Shown: positions 36,175 to 45,542 of the stretch, in pieces
Layout: every line of letters begins with the position of its first letter
Position numbering within the stretch: the first letter of the stretch is position 1
Assembly: GCA_900079695.1 (NCBI GenBank)
Contig: LT599022.1
Span: 1-64,000 of the forward strand
Direction: 5' to 3'
Length of the DNA: 64,000 bases
Source: an uncultured Alphaproteobacteria bacterium
Lineage (GTDB): Bacteria; Pseudomonadota; Alphaproteobacteria; Rhodospirillales; Rhodospirillaceae
Position numbers and translations under genes: made by a program
The notes under the pieces: generated by a model
Told to the model about the DNA's origin: nothing
The model's input: the letters and a program-made list of their open reading frames with translations, nothing else
Database searches by the model: none

Positions 36175-37275
36175 ATGCGGCGATCGGGCAAGACGGCGAT
36201 CGGGATCGCGGCGGCATTGCTGCTGGCGGGCGGCGGGGTCGCGTGGCGCCGCCCGGCAGCCGATGCGCGGGTCGACCTGGTGCTCGCGACGCGCGGCACC
36301 GTCGAACAGGCGGTGTCCGCCACCGGCGCGGTGCGGCCGAAGACCTTCGTCGATGTCGGCACCCAGGTTTCCGGGCAGCTCCGTCACATCCACGTGAAGA
36401 TCGGCGACCGGGTCGAGAGGGGGCAGTTGCTCGCCGAGATCGATCCCACCGTCTACCAGACCCGGGTCGCGGCGGCGCGGGCGCGGATCAAGGATCTCGA
36501 AGCCCAGCGGCGCGAGATGTGCGCGACCCGCGATCTCGCCGAGCTCCGCTTCCATCGCCAGGAACGGCTCGCCGCTACCGCCGCCGCCAGCCGCGAGGCC
36601 CTCGACGGCGCACGTGCCGACTATCTGGTCGCCGAGGCGCGCATCGCCGCCCTTGTCGCCCGCGTCGAGGAAACCCGGGCGACGCTCGCGGGCGACGAGG
36701 CCAACCTCGGCTACACCCGCATCTTCGCGCCGATCGCGGGAACCGTGGTGGCGATTCCCGCCACCGAGGGCCAGACCCTCAACGCCAGCCAGACCGCGCC
36801 GACGATCCTGCGGATCGCCGACCTCGAAACCATGACGGTGTGGGCGGAGGTGGCGGAAGCGGACGTGCCGCGCCTCGCCGTCGGCATGCCCGCGCGCTTC
36901 GCAACCCTCGGCGGCGCGCGCACCTGGCGCGGCGCGGTGCGGCAGATCCTGCCGACGCCGGAGGTGGAAAACGACGTGGTGCTGTATTCGGTGCTGGTGG
37001 ACGTCGACAACCCCGACGGCGCGCTGATGAGCGAGATGACCGCGCACGTGTTCTTCGTCGAACGCGCGGTGGAGAACGCGGTGACGGTTCCGCGCGGCGT
37101 ACTGGCCGGCGCGGGCGCGGACGGGCTCTGGACGGTGCGGCTCAAGACCGACGCCGGGCTGGAGGACCGCACCGTCCGCACCGGCCTCGTCACCCGCACC
37201 CGCGCCGAGGTGGTGGAAGGGTTGCGGCCCGGCGACGCGGTGGCGCGGGTGGCCGCGCCGAAGGGCGGCAAATGA
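36175..37275 (+). CDS. MacA/HlyD-family periplasmic adaptor
   Basis: 366 residues. An N-terminal membrane anchor covers about 8-22 (AIGIAAALLLAGGGVA). The lipoyl half appears as DVGTQVSGQLRHIHVKIGDR near 62 and its second half as LGYTRIFAPIAGTVVAIPA near 182, with a coiled coil between (about 95-170). A beta barrel follows. MacA proteins bridge inner-membrane MacB and an outer-membrane TolC channel. No tolC is visible in the window. The stop overlaps the macB start by ATGA. Confidence 0.85.
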   Translation: MRRSGKTAIGIAAALLLAGGGVAWRRPAADARVDLVLATRGTVEQAVSATGAVRPKTFVDVGTQVSGQLRHIHVKIGDRVERGQLLAEIDPTVYQTRVAAARARIKDLEAQRREMCATRDLAELRFHRQERLAATAAASREALDGARADYLVAEARIAALVARVEETRATLAGDEANLGYTRIFAPIAGTVVAIPATEGQTLNASQTAPTILRIADLETMTVWAEVAEADVPRLAVGMPARFATLGGARTWRGAVRQILPTPEVENDVVLYSVLVDVDNPDGALMSEMTAHVFFVERAVENAVTVPRGVLAGAGADGLWTVRLKTDAGLEDRTVRTGLVTRTRAEVVEGLRPGDAVARVAAPKGGK

Positions 37276-39194
37276 CGGCGCTGATCGCCCTGCGCGGGGT
37301 GTGCCGGAGCTACGCGGCGGGCGAGGGGGCGGTGCGCGCCCTCGACGACGTGACTCTGGAGATCGCGGCGGGCGAATACGTGGCGATCATGGGGCCCTCG
37401 GGCTCGGGCAAGTCGACGCTGATGAACCTGATCGGCTGCCTCGACCGGCCGACCTCGGGGACCTATCGCATCGGCGGCGTGGACGTCGCGGAGCTCGGCA
37501 CCGACGCGCTGGCGGCGCTGCGGCGCGAGACCTTCGGCTTCGTGTTCCAGCGCTATCATCTGCTGGGCGACGCGACGGCGCTCGAGAACGTGGCGATGCC
37601 CGCGATCTATGCCGGGCTCGCGGGCCCCGAGCGCGCGGCGCGGGCGCGTGAGCTCCTCGAAGGGCTCGGCCTCGGCGGCCGTCTCGACCATCGTCCCGGG
37701 CAACTCTCCGGCGGACAGCAGCAGCGCGTCTCGATAGCCCGGGCGCTCGTCAACGATCCGGCGGTGATCCTCGCCGACGAACCCACCGGCGCGCTCGATA
37801 GCGCCAGCGGCGAGGATCTGATGACGCAGCTCGTGGCGTTGCACGCGGCGGGCCGCACCATCGTCGTCATCACCCACGATGCGGCGGTGGCGGCGCGCGC
37901 GGAGCGGGTGATCCGGATCCACGACGGCCGCGTGGTTTCGGGCGCCGCCGCGCCACCCTCGACGGCGCGGCCCGTGCTCCCGCGCGTGCGCCCGGGGGCG
38001 GACTGGGGGCGCAACTTCGGCGAGGCGCTGCGGATGGCGGGTCGCTCGCTCCTCGCCAATCCGTTCCGCACCGCGCTGACCCTGCTCGGGGTGGTGATCG
38101 GCGTCGCAGCGGTGGTGGCGATGCTGGCGATCGGCGCGGGCAGCCAGCGCGCGGTGATGGAACGGATCGCGGCGATGGGTGCCAATCTTCTGATCACCCG
38201 TCCCGGCGCGCCCGGCACCCACCGCGCCGACGTGATCACCCTGACGCGCGAGGACGCGCAGGCGCTGGCCGAGGTTCCGGGGCTCGACGTGGTGGTGCCC
38301 GACCGCACCGCGACCCTGACGATCCGCTTCGCCAGCGTCGACCACAAGGCCGAGATCCACGGCGTCGGCGCGGGGTTCGCGCGGGCGCGCGACTGGGCGG
38401 TGGAGGACGGCATCTTCTTCGACGCCGCCGACGCGGCGACCCGCGCGGCGGTGGTGGTGCTCGGCAGGACCGTCGCCGACCATCTGTTCCCCGGCCGCTC
38501 CGGCGTCGGCGAATACGTGATGATCCGCAACGTGCCGTTCCTGGTGGTCGGCGTGCTGGAAACCAAGGGCGCGTCCACCTACGGCACCGATCTCGACGAC
38601 ATCGCCCTGGTGCCGCTCGAAACCGGGCTCACGCGGCTGTTCGGCGGAGACTACCTGAGCGCGGTGATGGTTTGGGTGGCCGACGTGCGCCGTCTCGACG
38701 CGGCCCAGGCGGCGCTGCGCGAAACCCTTCTCGCCCGCCATGCCGGGGGCGAGGATTTCCAGACCCGCAATACCGCCGCGGTGCTGCGCGCCGCCGAGGC
38801 GACGCGCGACAATCTCACCCTGTTGCTGGGCGCGGTGGCGGCGATCTCGCTGCTGGTGGGCGGCATCGGCGTGATGAACATCATGCTGGTGAGCGTCGGC
38901 GAGCGCACCGGCGAGATCGGCATCCGCGTCGCCACCGGCGCGCGCCGGAGCGACATCCTGCTGCAATTCAACGCGGAAGCGGTGGCGGTGTGCGGCGTCG
39001 GCGGCGTCCTCGGCGTCGCGATCGGCCTCGGCACCGCGCTCGCCTGCGGGCGCGCAGGCATGCCGGTGGTGTTCTCGCCGTGGCCGCCGCTGCTGGCGTT
39101 CGGCTGCGCCTTCGCCACCGGCGTGGTGTTCGGCTATCTGCCGGCGCGCAAGGCGGCGCGGCTCGATCCGGTCGCGGCGCTGGCCTCGGAATGA
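37272..39194 (+). CDS. MacB-family ABC exporter (ATPase plus FtsX-like domain)
   Basis: 640 residues. The N-terminal ATPase has Walker A GPSGSGKSTLMNLIGCLD near 40 and signature LSGGQQQRVSIARAL, Walker B VILADEPTGALDS. After residue 240 comes the MacB core: a first helix (LTLLGVVIGVAAVVAMLAIG), a periplasmic domain and the FtsX end GGIGVMNIMLVSVGERTGEI followed by three helices. MacB acts as a mechanotransmitting pump with MacA and TolC; substrates include macrolides, peptides and protoporphyrin-type compounds in E. coli. Substrate here unknown. Confidence 0.9.
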   Translation: MTALIALRGVCRSYAAGEGAVRALDDVTLEIAAGEYVAIMGPSGSGKSTLMNLIGCLDRPTSGTYRIGGVDVAELGTDALAALRRETFGFVFQRYHLLGDATALENVAMPAIYAGLAGPERAARARELLEGLGLGGRLDHRPGQLSGGQQQRVSIARALVNDPAVILADEPTGALDSASGEDLMTQLVALHAAGRTIVVITHDAAVAARAERVIRIHDGRVVSGAAAPPSTARPVLPRVRPGADWGRNFGEALRMAGRSLLANPFRTALTLLGVVIGVAAVVAMLAIGAGSQRAVMERIAAMGANLLITRPGAPGTHRADVITLTREDAQALAEVPGLDVVVPDRTATLTIRFASVDHKAEIHGVGAGFARARDWAVEDGIFFDAADAATRAAVVVLGRTVADHLFPGRSGVGEYVMIRNVPFLVVGVLETKGASTYGTDLDDIALVPLETGLTRLFGGDYLSAVMVWVADVRRLDAAQAALRETLLARHAGGEDFQTRNTAAVLRAAEATRDNLTLLLGAVAAISLLVGGIGVMNIMLVSVGERTGEIGIRVATGARRSDILLQFNAEAVAVCGVGGVLGVAIGLGTALACGRAGMPVVFSPWPPLLAFGCAFATGVVFGYLPARKAARLDPVAALASE

Positions 39195-39220
39195 AAACGA
39201 CGCAAACTCGGGAGAAGACG

Positions 39221-42200
39221 ATGACCAGGACGATCACGGTCGCGGTGGTGGACGCAACGGCGATGCATCTGCCGGCGCTCGGCGCGGCGGCGCGGCGCGC
39301 GGTCGGCGTGCGGGTGGCGGCGCGCTGCCGCGACGACCTCTTCGACGCCGCGCGGATCCGGGCGTTCTGCGACGAGGTGCGGGCGGCCGACGTTCTGATC
39401 GTGCTGCCCCACGGCGGGCGGGAGTCGATCCCCGGCCTCGACGCGATGCTCGAAGCCGCGACCGGCAAGCTGGTGCACATCCAGGCGACCTCGATGTCCG
39501 CCGACGAGCTGGCGCTGGCGAAGGAGGCCTCCACCGCCTTCGGGTCCGACGACTATCGCCGCCGTTACGCCTATCTGCGCCGCGGCGGGCCGGACAACGC
39601 CCTGTCGCTGCTGCACTTCGTCGCCCGCGGCTGCGGCGTCGACGCGCCCGAGCCGGCGCCGCCGCAGACTCTGGCGACCGAGGGGCTGTATCATCCCGAC
39701 TATCGCGGCGCCGACGCGGTGGACGACTACCTCGCCTGGGCGCGGGCGCGCGTCGGTGCCGACGCGCCGGTGATCGGCATCTGGTTCTATCAGTCGTACT
39801 GGAGCAACGGCGACCTCGCGCCCTACGACGCGCTGATCGCCGAAATCGAGGCGCAGGGCGCGATTCCGCTGGCGGTGTTCCACATGCGCATGGGCGACAA
39901 GGATCTCGGCAACCTGCCGGTTCCGGCGCTGGTGGAGCGGTATTTCAAGCGCCGGGGGCAAGCGCTGATCGACGTCCTGCTGTCGCCGATGAGCTTTTCC
40001 CTCGCCCGCAGCGGCATCGACGGCGAGGCGGTGCTGGCGGGCCTCGACGTGCCGGTGCTGCAACTGATCATGACCGCCAACCCGCGCGCGGTGTGGGAGG
40101 AAACCCTCCAGGCGCTGTCGCCGATCGACGTGTCGATGTCGGTGGCGCAGCCGGAGTTCGACGGCGCGGTGATCGGCACCGTCGCCGCGACCCGCGAGAT
40201 CGCCGGGCTCGACGCCGTCACCGGCGCGCATCTGGTGCGGCGCGAGCCGGTGGCGGAGCGCGTCCGCCATCTCGTCTCGTGGGCGATCAACTGGGCGCGC
40301 CTGCGCCGGACGCCGCCCGCCGAGCGCAAGGTGGCGATCCTCTTCCACCACTATCCGCCGCGCAACGACCGGCTCGGCTGCGCCTTCGGCCTCGACAGCT
40401 TCGCCAGCGTCAAGGCGATCCTCGAGCGGATGCGGGCCGAGGGCTACACGGTGGCGCGCGACTATGCCGACGGCGACGCGCTCGCCTTCGAACTCCTCGA
40501 CCGCCTCACCAACGATCGCCGCTACCTCGCGCCGAAGGAAATGGCGCGCCGCGCCGTCGGCCGGGTGGACACGCCGACCGCGGTCCGCTGGCACGCCGGT
40601 CGCGCCGCCAGGCTCCGCACCGAAATGGAAGACAAATGGGGGCCGCCGCCCGGCGTCACCTTCTGCCACGAGGGCGAGCTTCTGATCGGCGGCGTCATCA
40701 ACGGCAACGTCTTCATCGGCATGCAGCCGCCGCGCGCGCGGATGGAGGAGGAAGACGCCCCCACCGAGCTGCCCGACGGCAAGAGCATCCACGATCCGTT
40801 CCTGCCCGCCACCCACCACTATCTCGCCTACTATCGCTGGCTACGCGAGACGTTCGGCGCGCAGGCGGTGATGCACATCGGCAAGCACGGTACCCTCGAA
40901 TGGCTGCCGGGCAAGAGCGTCGGCCTTTCGGACGCGTGCTATCCCGACGCCGCGATCGCCGACCTGCCCAACCTCTACCCCTACATCATCAACAATCCGG
41001 GCGAGGGCACCCAGGCGAAGCGCCGGTCCTACGCGGTGATCCTCGACCACATGATTCCGCCGCAGACCAACGCCGGGAAAAGCGAGCCGCTGGAGGCGAT
41101 CGAGGATCTGCTGGAGAAGGCGTATTTCGCCTCGCAGGAGGACCCGGACAAGCTCGGCTTCCTGCTCGACGAAATCTGGGACCGGGTGACTGAAGCGCAC
41201 CTCGACGCCGACCTCGGCCTCGACCGCGCCGCGGCGGACGCCGACCCGCACGCCTTCATGCAGGCGCTGCACGGCTACCTCAACGCAATCGACGCCACCT
41301 CGATCAACGACGGCCTGCACGTGTTCGGCGCGCCGCCGCCCGGCGAACGCTTCAACGAAACCCTGGTGCACCTCACCCGCCTGCCCAACGGCGACAATCC
41401 GTCGCTCTGGGATGCGATCGCCCGCTCGCGCGGTCTCGACGGCGAGGACCTGCGGGATCACCCCGGCGCATATCTGCCGGAGCGGGGCAAGACCAAGGGG
41501 CAACTGCTGAGCGACGTGATCGCCGACGCGCGCGCGGCGTTCGACGCACTCGACGCCGAAGGGTGGAACGCGGCCGCGATCGCGCGGCTGGTCGACGAGC
41601 GCTTCGGGCGCTCGGCCTTGGTGAAGCGCGCCCTCGGCTTCGTCGCCGAGGTGGCGCGGCCGAAGCTGGTGCAGACCACCGACGAGCTCGAATATGCCGC
41701 GCGCGGCCTCGACGGGCGGTTCGTGCCGCCGGGTGGTTCGGGCGCGCCGACCCGCGGGTGCGTCGACATCCTGCCCACCGGGCGCAACTTCTTCTCCGTC
41801 GATCCGTTCAAGATCCCCACGCCGGAGTCCTGGAAGGTCGGGGCGATGCAGGGCGACGCCCTGGTCGCGCGCTATCGCGAGGACGAGGGGCGCTGGCCCG
41901 AACAGATCGGCATGGTGCTGTGGGCGAGCCCGACGATGCGCACCCGCGGCAACGACGTGGCGCAGATCCTCTACATGATCGGCGTGCGTCCGGTCTGGGA
42001 CGCCGCGAGCGGGCGGGTCAAGGGCGTGGAGGTGATTCCGCTGGCGGAGCGCAGCTTCCCGCGCCTCGACGTGACGGTGCGCGCGAGCGGCCTGCTGCGC
42101 GACGCCTTCCCCAACGTCATGGAACTGATCGACAAGGCGACGCGGATGGTCGCGGCGCTCGACGAACCGCCGGAGATGAACCTGCTCGCGCGCAACGTCG

Positions 42201-43015
42201 GCGTCGATCTCGGCGAGTTGCTGAAGGCGGGGGTGCCGCCCGACGAAGCCCGCCGCCGCACCGCCCTGCGCGTCTATTCCGACAAGCCGGGCTGCTACGG
42301 TGCCGGGGTAGCGGCGCTGCTCGAAAGCGGCAGGTGGGAGTCACCCGACGACCTCGGCGACATCTACATCCACTGGGGCGGTTACGCCTATGGCGAGGGC
42401 GTCTACGGCGAGGCGCGGCAGGAGGACTTCCGCCGTCGCATGGGCAGGCTCGACCTGACGCTGAAGAACCAGGACACCCGGGAGTCGGATATCTTCAGCA
42501 GCGACGACTTCAACGCCTATCACGGCGGCATGAACGCCGCGGTGCACGCCGCCGCGGGCCGCCATGCGCGCAGCTATTCCGGCGACAGCCACGACCCCCG
42601 CAAGCCGCGCGTCCGCTCCACCGAGGAGGAGGGGCGCTTCGTGTTCCGCACCCGGGTGCTGAATCCGAAGTGGATCGAGGGGATGAAGCGCCACGGCTAC
42701 AAGGGCGCGGGCGATCTCTCGCGGCTGGTCGACATCTGCTTCCAGTGGGATGCCACCAGCGGCATTCTCGGGGACTGGCAATACGCCGAGATGGCGAAGA
42801 CCTACGCCTTCGATCCGGCGATGCAGGACTTCTTCAAGGCTCACAATCCGTACGCCCTGCAGAACATCGCCGAGCGGCTGCTGGAGGCGATCGCCCGCGG
42901 GATGTGGGAGAACCCCGGCGACGACAAGGACAAGCTGGAGGCGCTGCTGCTGGAGGCGGAGGGCGAGATCGAGGACAGCCTCGCCGGCGCCCCGAAGGGC
43001 AGCGCGGCGGAGTAG
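39221..43015 (+). CDS. CobN/BchH-type class I chelatase large subunit
   Basis: 1264 residues, the normal length for CobN. The ATG at 39221 has GGGAGAAG ahead; an in-frame ATG at 39191 overlaps macB's stop and is also possible. Recognisable CobN blocks: VIGIWFYQSYWSNGDLAPYD near 190, VAILFHHYPPRNDRLGCAFG near 373, MHIGKHGTLEWLPGKSVGLS near 555, and NAYHGGMNAA with later RFVFRTRVLNPKW. This family binds the tetrapyrrole and metal for insertion in cobaltochelatase and Mg-chelatase; a Bacteroides relative, HmuS, has been linked to removing iron from haem. ChlD and ChlI upstream would complete a three-subunit machine. No other cob or bch gene is present, so the direction of metal transfer is open. 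Confidence 0.88.
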   Translation: MTRTITVAVVDATAMHLPALGAAARRAVGVRVAARCRDDLFDAARIRAFCDEVRAADVLIVLPHGGRESIPGLDAMLEAATGKLVHIQATSMSADELALAKEASTAFGSDDYRRRYAYLRRGGPDNALSLLHFVARGCGVDAPEPAPPQTLATEGLYHPDYRGADAVDDYLAWARARVGADAPVIGIWFYQSYWSNGDLAPYDALIAEIEAQGAIPLAVFHMRMGDKDLGNLPVPALVERYFKRRGQALIDVLLSPMSFSLARSGIDGEAVLAGLDVPVLQLIMTANPRAVWEETLQALSPIDVSMSVAQPEFDGAVIGTVAATREIAGLDAVTGAHLVRREPVAERVRHLVSWAINWARLRRTPPAERKVAILFHHYPPRNDRLGCAFGLDSFASVKAILERMRAEGYTVARDYADGDALAFELLDRLTNDRRYLAPKEMARRAVGRVDTPTAVRWHAGRAARLRTEMEDKWGPPPGVTFCHEGELLIGGVINGNVFIGMQPPRARMEEEDAPTELPDGKSIHDPFLPATHHYLAYYRWLRETFGAQAVMHIGKHGTLEWLPGKSVGLSDACYPDAAIADLPNLYPYIINNPGEGTQAKRRSYAVILDHMIPPQTNAGKSEPLEAIEDLLEKAYFASQEDPDKLGFLLDEIWDRVTEAHLDADLGLDRAAADADPHAFMQALHGYLNAIDATSINDGLHVFGAPPPGERFNETLVHLTRLPNGDNPSLWDAIARSRGLDGEDLRDHPGAYLPERGKTKGQLLSDVIADARAAFDALDAEGWNAAAIARLVDERFGRSALVKRALGFVAEVARPKLVQTTDELEYAARGLDGRFVPPGGSGAPTRGCVDILPTGRNFFSVDPFKIPTPESWKVGAMQGDALVARYREDEGRWPEQIGMVLWASPTMRTRGNDVAQILYMIGVRPVWDAASGRVKGVEVIPLAERSFPRLDVTVRASGLLRDAFPNVMELIDKATRMVAALDEPPEMNLLARNVGVDLGELLKAGVPPDEARRRTALRVYSDKPGCYGAGVAALLESGRWESPDDLGDIYIHWGGYAYGEGVYGEARQEDFRRRMGRLDLTLKNQDTRESDIFSSDDFNAYHGGMNAAVHAAAGRHARSYSGDSHDPRKPRVRSTEEEGRFVFRTRVLNPKWIEGMKRHGYKGAGDLSRLVDICFQWDATSGILGDWQYAEMAKTYAFDPAMQDFFKAHNPYALQNIAERLLEAIARGMWENPGDDKDKLEALLLEAEGEIEDSLAGAPKGSAAE

Positions 43016-43029
43016 GCGCCGCCGCGCGC

Positions 43030-43064
43030 AAAAGCGCCCCGCGCCGAAAGGCCGGGGCGCTTTT
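43030..43064. terminator. Bidirectional terminator between cobN-like gene and TonB receptor
   Basis: AAAAGCGCCCC and GGGGCGCTTTT form an exact 11-bp stem around a 13-base loop. The A-run and T-run make it usable from both sides, fitting the convergent genes that end at 43015 and 43069. Confidence 0.75.
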
Positions 43065-43068
43065 CGTT

Positions 43069-45072
43069 TCAGAACGTGTAGCCGATGCCCGCGTACACGC
43101 CGAACGGATTGCTGGTGTAGCCGGAGGACGTGTAGTACTCGGAATCGAAGAGATTCTCGACCCGGCCGTAGACGGTCACGTTGTCCATGATCTCGTATTG
43201 CGCGGCGAGATCGAGTTTCCAGCCGTCGCCGTCGTAGGTTTCGGCGACGTAGCCCTTGTGGTAGCGCTCCCAGCCCCGGCTCTTGATCGTGGCGTCGGCG
43301 CGGACGCTGCCCTTGTCGTGGTCGAAGGCGTAGATCGCGCTCACGTTCACCACGTGGGGCGAGATCTTGTCGGCCGCATGGTCGGTGATCTTTCCGGCCG
43401 AGGTGGTCGCGTTGAGCGAGGTCAGGGTGTAGGTGTAGTTGACCTGCAGGTCGAGGCTGTCGCTCTCGCCTTCGTAGACCAGCGCGCCGAGGCTGGTCTC
43501 TACGCCCTTGGCGATCAGGCGGTCGCCGTTGACGTAGCAGCTGCCCGTGTAGCCGGGAGCGCAGTTCGTATCCTTCGACGACGTGATGACGTTGTCGACG
43601 CGGTTGTGGAACGCGGTGACGCCGAGCTTGACGCGGTCGTTCAGGAGCTTCTGGTCGACGCCCGCTTCGAACAGGGTGGTTTCCTCGGGGTCGAGGGTTT
43701 CCGGATTTTCATAGTAGTAGAGCTGCGCGATCGACGGCGCGCGGTAGCCGGTGCCCGCCGCCGCGCGGATCGTGGTGCCGGTTTCGGGGAATTCGTACCC
43801 GGCGCCGATGCGATAGGTGACGGCGTTGTCGAACGCGCTGTAGGCGTCGTACGACATCCCCGCGACCACGTTGAGATGGTCGAAGAACCGGCTCTGCAAC
43901 TGCAGTTGGCCGCTGGTGTGATACATCTTTTCGTCGATCCGCTGGCGCGGCGCGGTGCGGGCGTTGGCCTGGGTTTCCGCCTCGGCGCGCGCCTGATCCC
44001 ACGCCAGACCGGCGACGATGCTGTGGTTTTCGGAGAGATGATAGGTGGACTGGTTTTCGAGGGTGAAGGTCTGCCCGAGATAGCGCGAATAGTGATGCTC
44101 GGCGTTGCTCGGCCGCCAGCTGTCGTCCTGGGTGCGCATGCCGCTGACGGTGTTCTTGCTCTCCAACCGTCCGTCGAGCAGCCGGGCGTCCCAACTGGTG
44201 CCGTAGACGTAGGTGCGGGAGTCCTTGTTGTAGTTCGTGTCCTGGCCGCTTTGGTCGAGGTCGGTGCTGAGATCGTTGACGGTGAGGAACAGGCGTCCGT
44301 CGAGATTTTCGGTGGGCGAGACGCGGAAATCGAGGCTGTGGTCGTAGACGATCCGGCGGTCGTCCTCGCTCGGCTTGGTTTCCGAGGGGGTGAACAGGCG
44401 GTCTTCGTCGGAGATGTTCGGGCCGTTGGCGATGTATTCGCTGTGGGCGTAGGCGAGGGTGAAGGGCATGGCGTTGTCGAGCTTGCCGCCGTAGCTGACG
44501 TTGCCGTCCAGCCGCCGGGTGGCATAGGAGCCGTATTCGCCCTTGACGCCGCCGTGGAAGCCGTCGCTCGCGCCCTTTTTGGTGATGATGTTGATGACGC
44601 CGCCGGAAGCGGCCGATCCGTAGAGCGTCGCCTGTGGGCCGCGCACGATCTCGATGCGCTCGATGTTGTGGGCGATCAGACCCTGGAAGTTGAACGCACC
44701 TTTCTGGTTGGATTCGCCGGGATTGTTCATGCGCACGCCGTCGATCAGCACCAGGGTGTGCTCTCCGCCGAGGCCGCGGAGCTGCGCGAAACTCGCCGCA
44801 CCGACGCCGCCGCTCGAATAGAAGTTCACGCCCGGCGTCTTGGCGATGATGTCGCCCACCGAGACGTCGCCCATCGCCTCGATCTCGTCGGCGGTGACGA
44901 CGGTGACCGAGGCGGGGATCTGGCTGAGCTTGGTGGCGGTCTTGGTGGCGGTGACGACGATCGGGTCGAGGGCGACATCGTCGGCGAGAGCGGCGGTGCA
45001 GGGCAGGGCGGCGAGAACCAGCGCGGCCCCGGCGGCGCGGCGGGCCGGCGGACGGCGGCGATCTGTGGACAT
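43069..45072 (-). CDS. TonB-dependent outer-membrane receptor (BtuB/CirA-like)
   Basis: 667 residues. A signal peptide ends about residue 30 (VLAALPCTAALA). The TonB box is LDPIVVTATK. A plug domain follows (VVTADEIEAMGDVSVGDIIA, ERIEIVRGPQATLYGSAASG, GVINIITKKG), then a 22-strand-type barrel ending in Phe (PFGVYAGIGYTF). The plug and the TATKTATKLSQIP opening resemble receptors for cobalamin and catecholate siderophores. Two Cys in CAPGYTGSCYVNG could form a loop disulfide. Start taken at the ATG on the complement of 45070-45072, with AAGGGGAAA ahead. It converges on the CobN-like gene. No B12 riboswitch was found upstream, so a non-cobalamin ligand such as haem or another chelate is as likely. 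Confidence 0.85.
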   Translation of the reverse strand: MSTDRRRPPARRAAGAALVLAALPCTAALADDVALDPIVVTATKTATKLSQIPASVTVVTADEIEAMGDVSVGDIIAKTPGVNFYSSGGVGAASFAQLRGLGGEHTLVLIDGVRMNNPGESNQKGAFNFQGLIAHNIERIEIVRGPQATLYGSAASGGVINIITKKGASDGFHGGVKGEYGSYATRRLDGNVSYGGKLDNAMPFTLAYAHSEYIANGPNISDEDRLFTPSETKPSEDDRRIVYDHSLDFRVSPTENLDGRLFLTVNDLSTDLDQSGQDTNYNKDSRTYVYGTSWDARLLDGRLESKNTVSGMRTQDDSWRPSNAEHHYSRYLGQTFTLENQSTYHLSENHSIVAGLAWDQARAEAETQANARTAPRQRIDEKMYHTSGQLQLQSRFFDHLNVVAGMSYDAYSAFDNAVTYRIGAGYEFPETGTTIRAAAGTGYRAPSIAQLYYYENPETLDPEETTLFEAGVDQKLLNDRVKLGVTAFHNRVDNVITSSKDTNCAPGYTGSCYVNGDRLIAKGVETSLGALVYEGESDSLDLQVNYTYTLTSLNATTSAGKITDHAADKISPHVVNVSAIYAFDHDKGSVRADATIKSRGWERYHKGYVAETYDGDGWKLDLAAQYEIMDNVTVYGRVENLFDSEYYTSSGYTSNPFGVYAGIGYTF

Positions 45073-45542
45073 GGTGTTTCCCCTTGTATGTCGGACACCC
45101 GTCCGCCTCCGTCGGCGACGGAAACGCGACGCGCCGGGGTTCGTGCGCGAGCGCGGACGCCGGACGGAACGCGGGTGAGGCGGGCAAGGCATTGCGGTCT
45201 GCCCCGCGAGGGGGCGGATCCCCTATAACCCGGCGAGGAGAACCGGGCAATGATAAGTTACACTATAACATATATTTCCGGGAAAGTGCCCCGTCCCGCC
45301 ATGGGGTCGGGGCGTTCCGCGCCATCAGAACTTGTGGCCGAGCCGGCAGACACGCAGAACGGTGCCTCGGTGTCGCCCGAGGAGGTGTCGTACTCGGAAT
45401 CGCACAGCTTCTCGGTCGCCGGAGGTGCCTCAAGAAATCTTCATGATCCGCGTCTGGATGGCAGATGCGAATGCGACCTAATCTCACTGATCGCCGATTT
45501 CGGGGGAGGCGGCGGATTGGCTTGATTGGTCGGGAATGGATC
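45073..45542. promoter_or_regulatory. Divergent control region between TonB receptor and hmuS
   Basis: A 470-base gap with no convincing gene. An AT-rich patch at 45250-45280 contains GTTACACTATAAC (45257-45269), whose reverse complement GTTATAGTGTAAC resembles GTTATTACGTAAT ahead of the ccsA-like gene. A nearby GGCAATGATAAG has one Fur-like hexamer. This patch may carry both divergent promoters. The leader toward the TonB gene (45073-45250) is GC-rich with several hairpins but no recognisable riboswitch. Confidence 0.4.

Noticed and set aside
39221-43015. Firm naming as cobN cobaltochelatase
   Set aside because: No other cobalamin biosynthesis gene is in the window, and BchH- or HmuS-type functions are equally compatible, so the symbol was left empty.
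41563-45228. Plus-strand 1221-codon frame overlapping cobN and the TonB receptor
   Set aside because: It spans two convergent genes with intact conserved motifs in other frames and has no recognisable domain itself.
45073-45250. Cobalamin riboswitch ahead of the TonB receptor
   Set aside because: The leader is GC-rich with hairpins, but no B12 box or the other conserved riboswitch elements could be seen on the minus strand.
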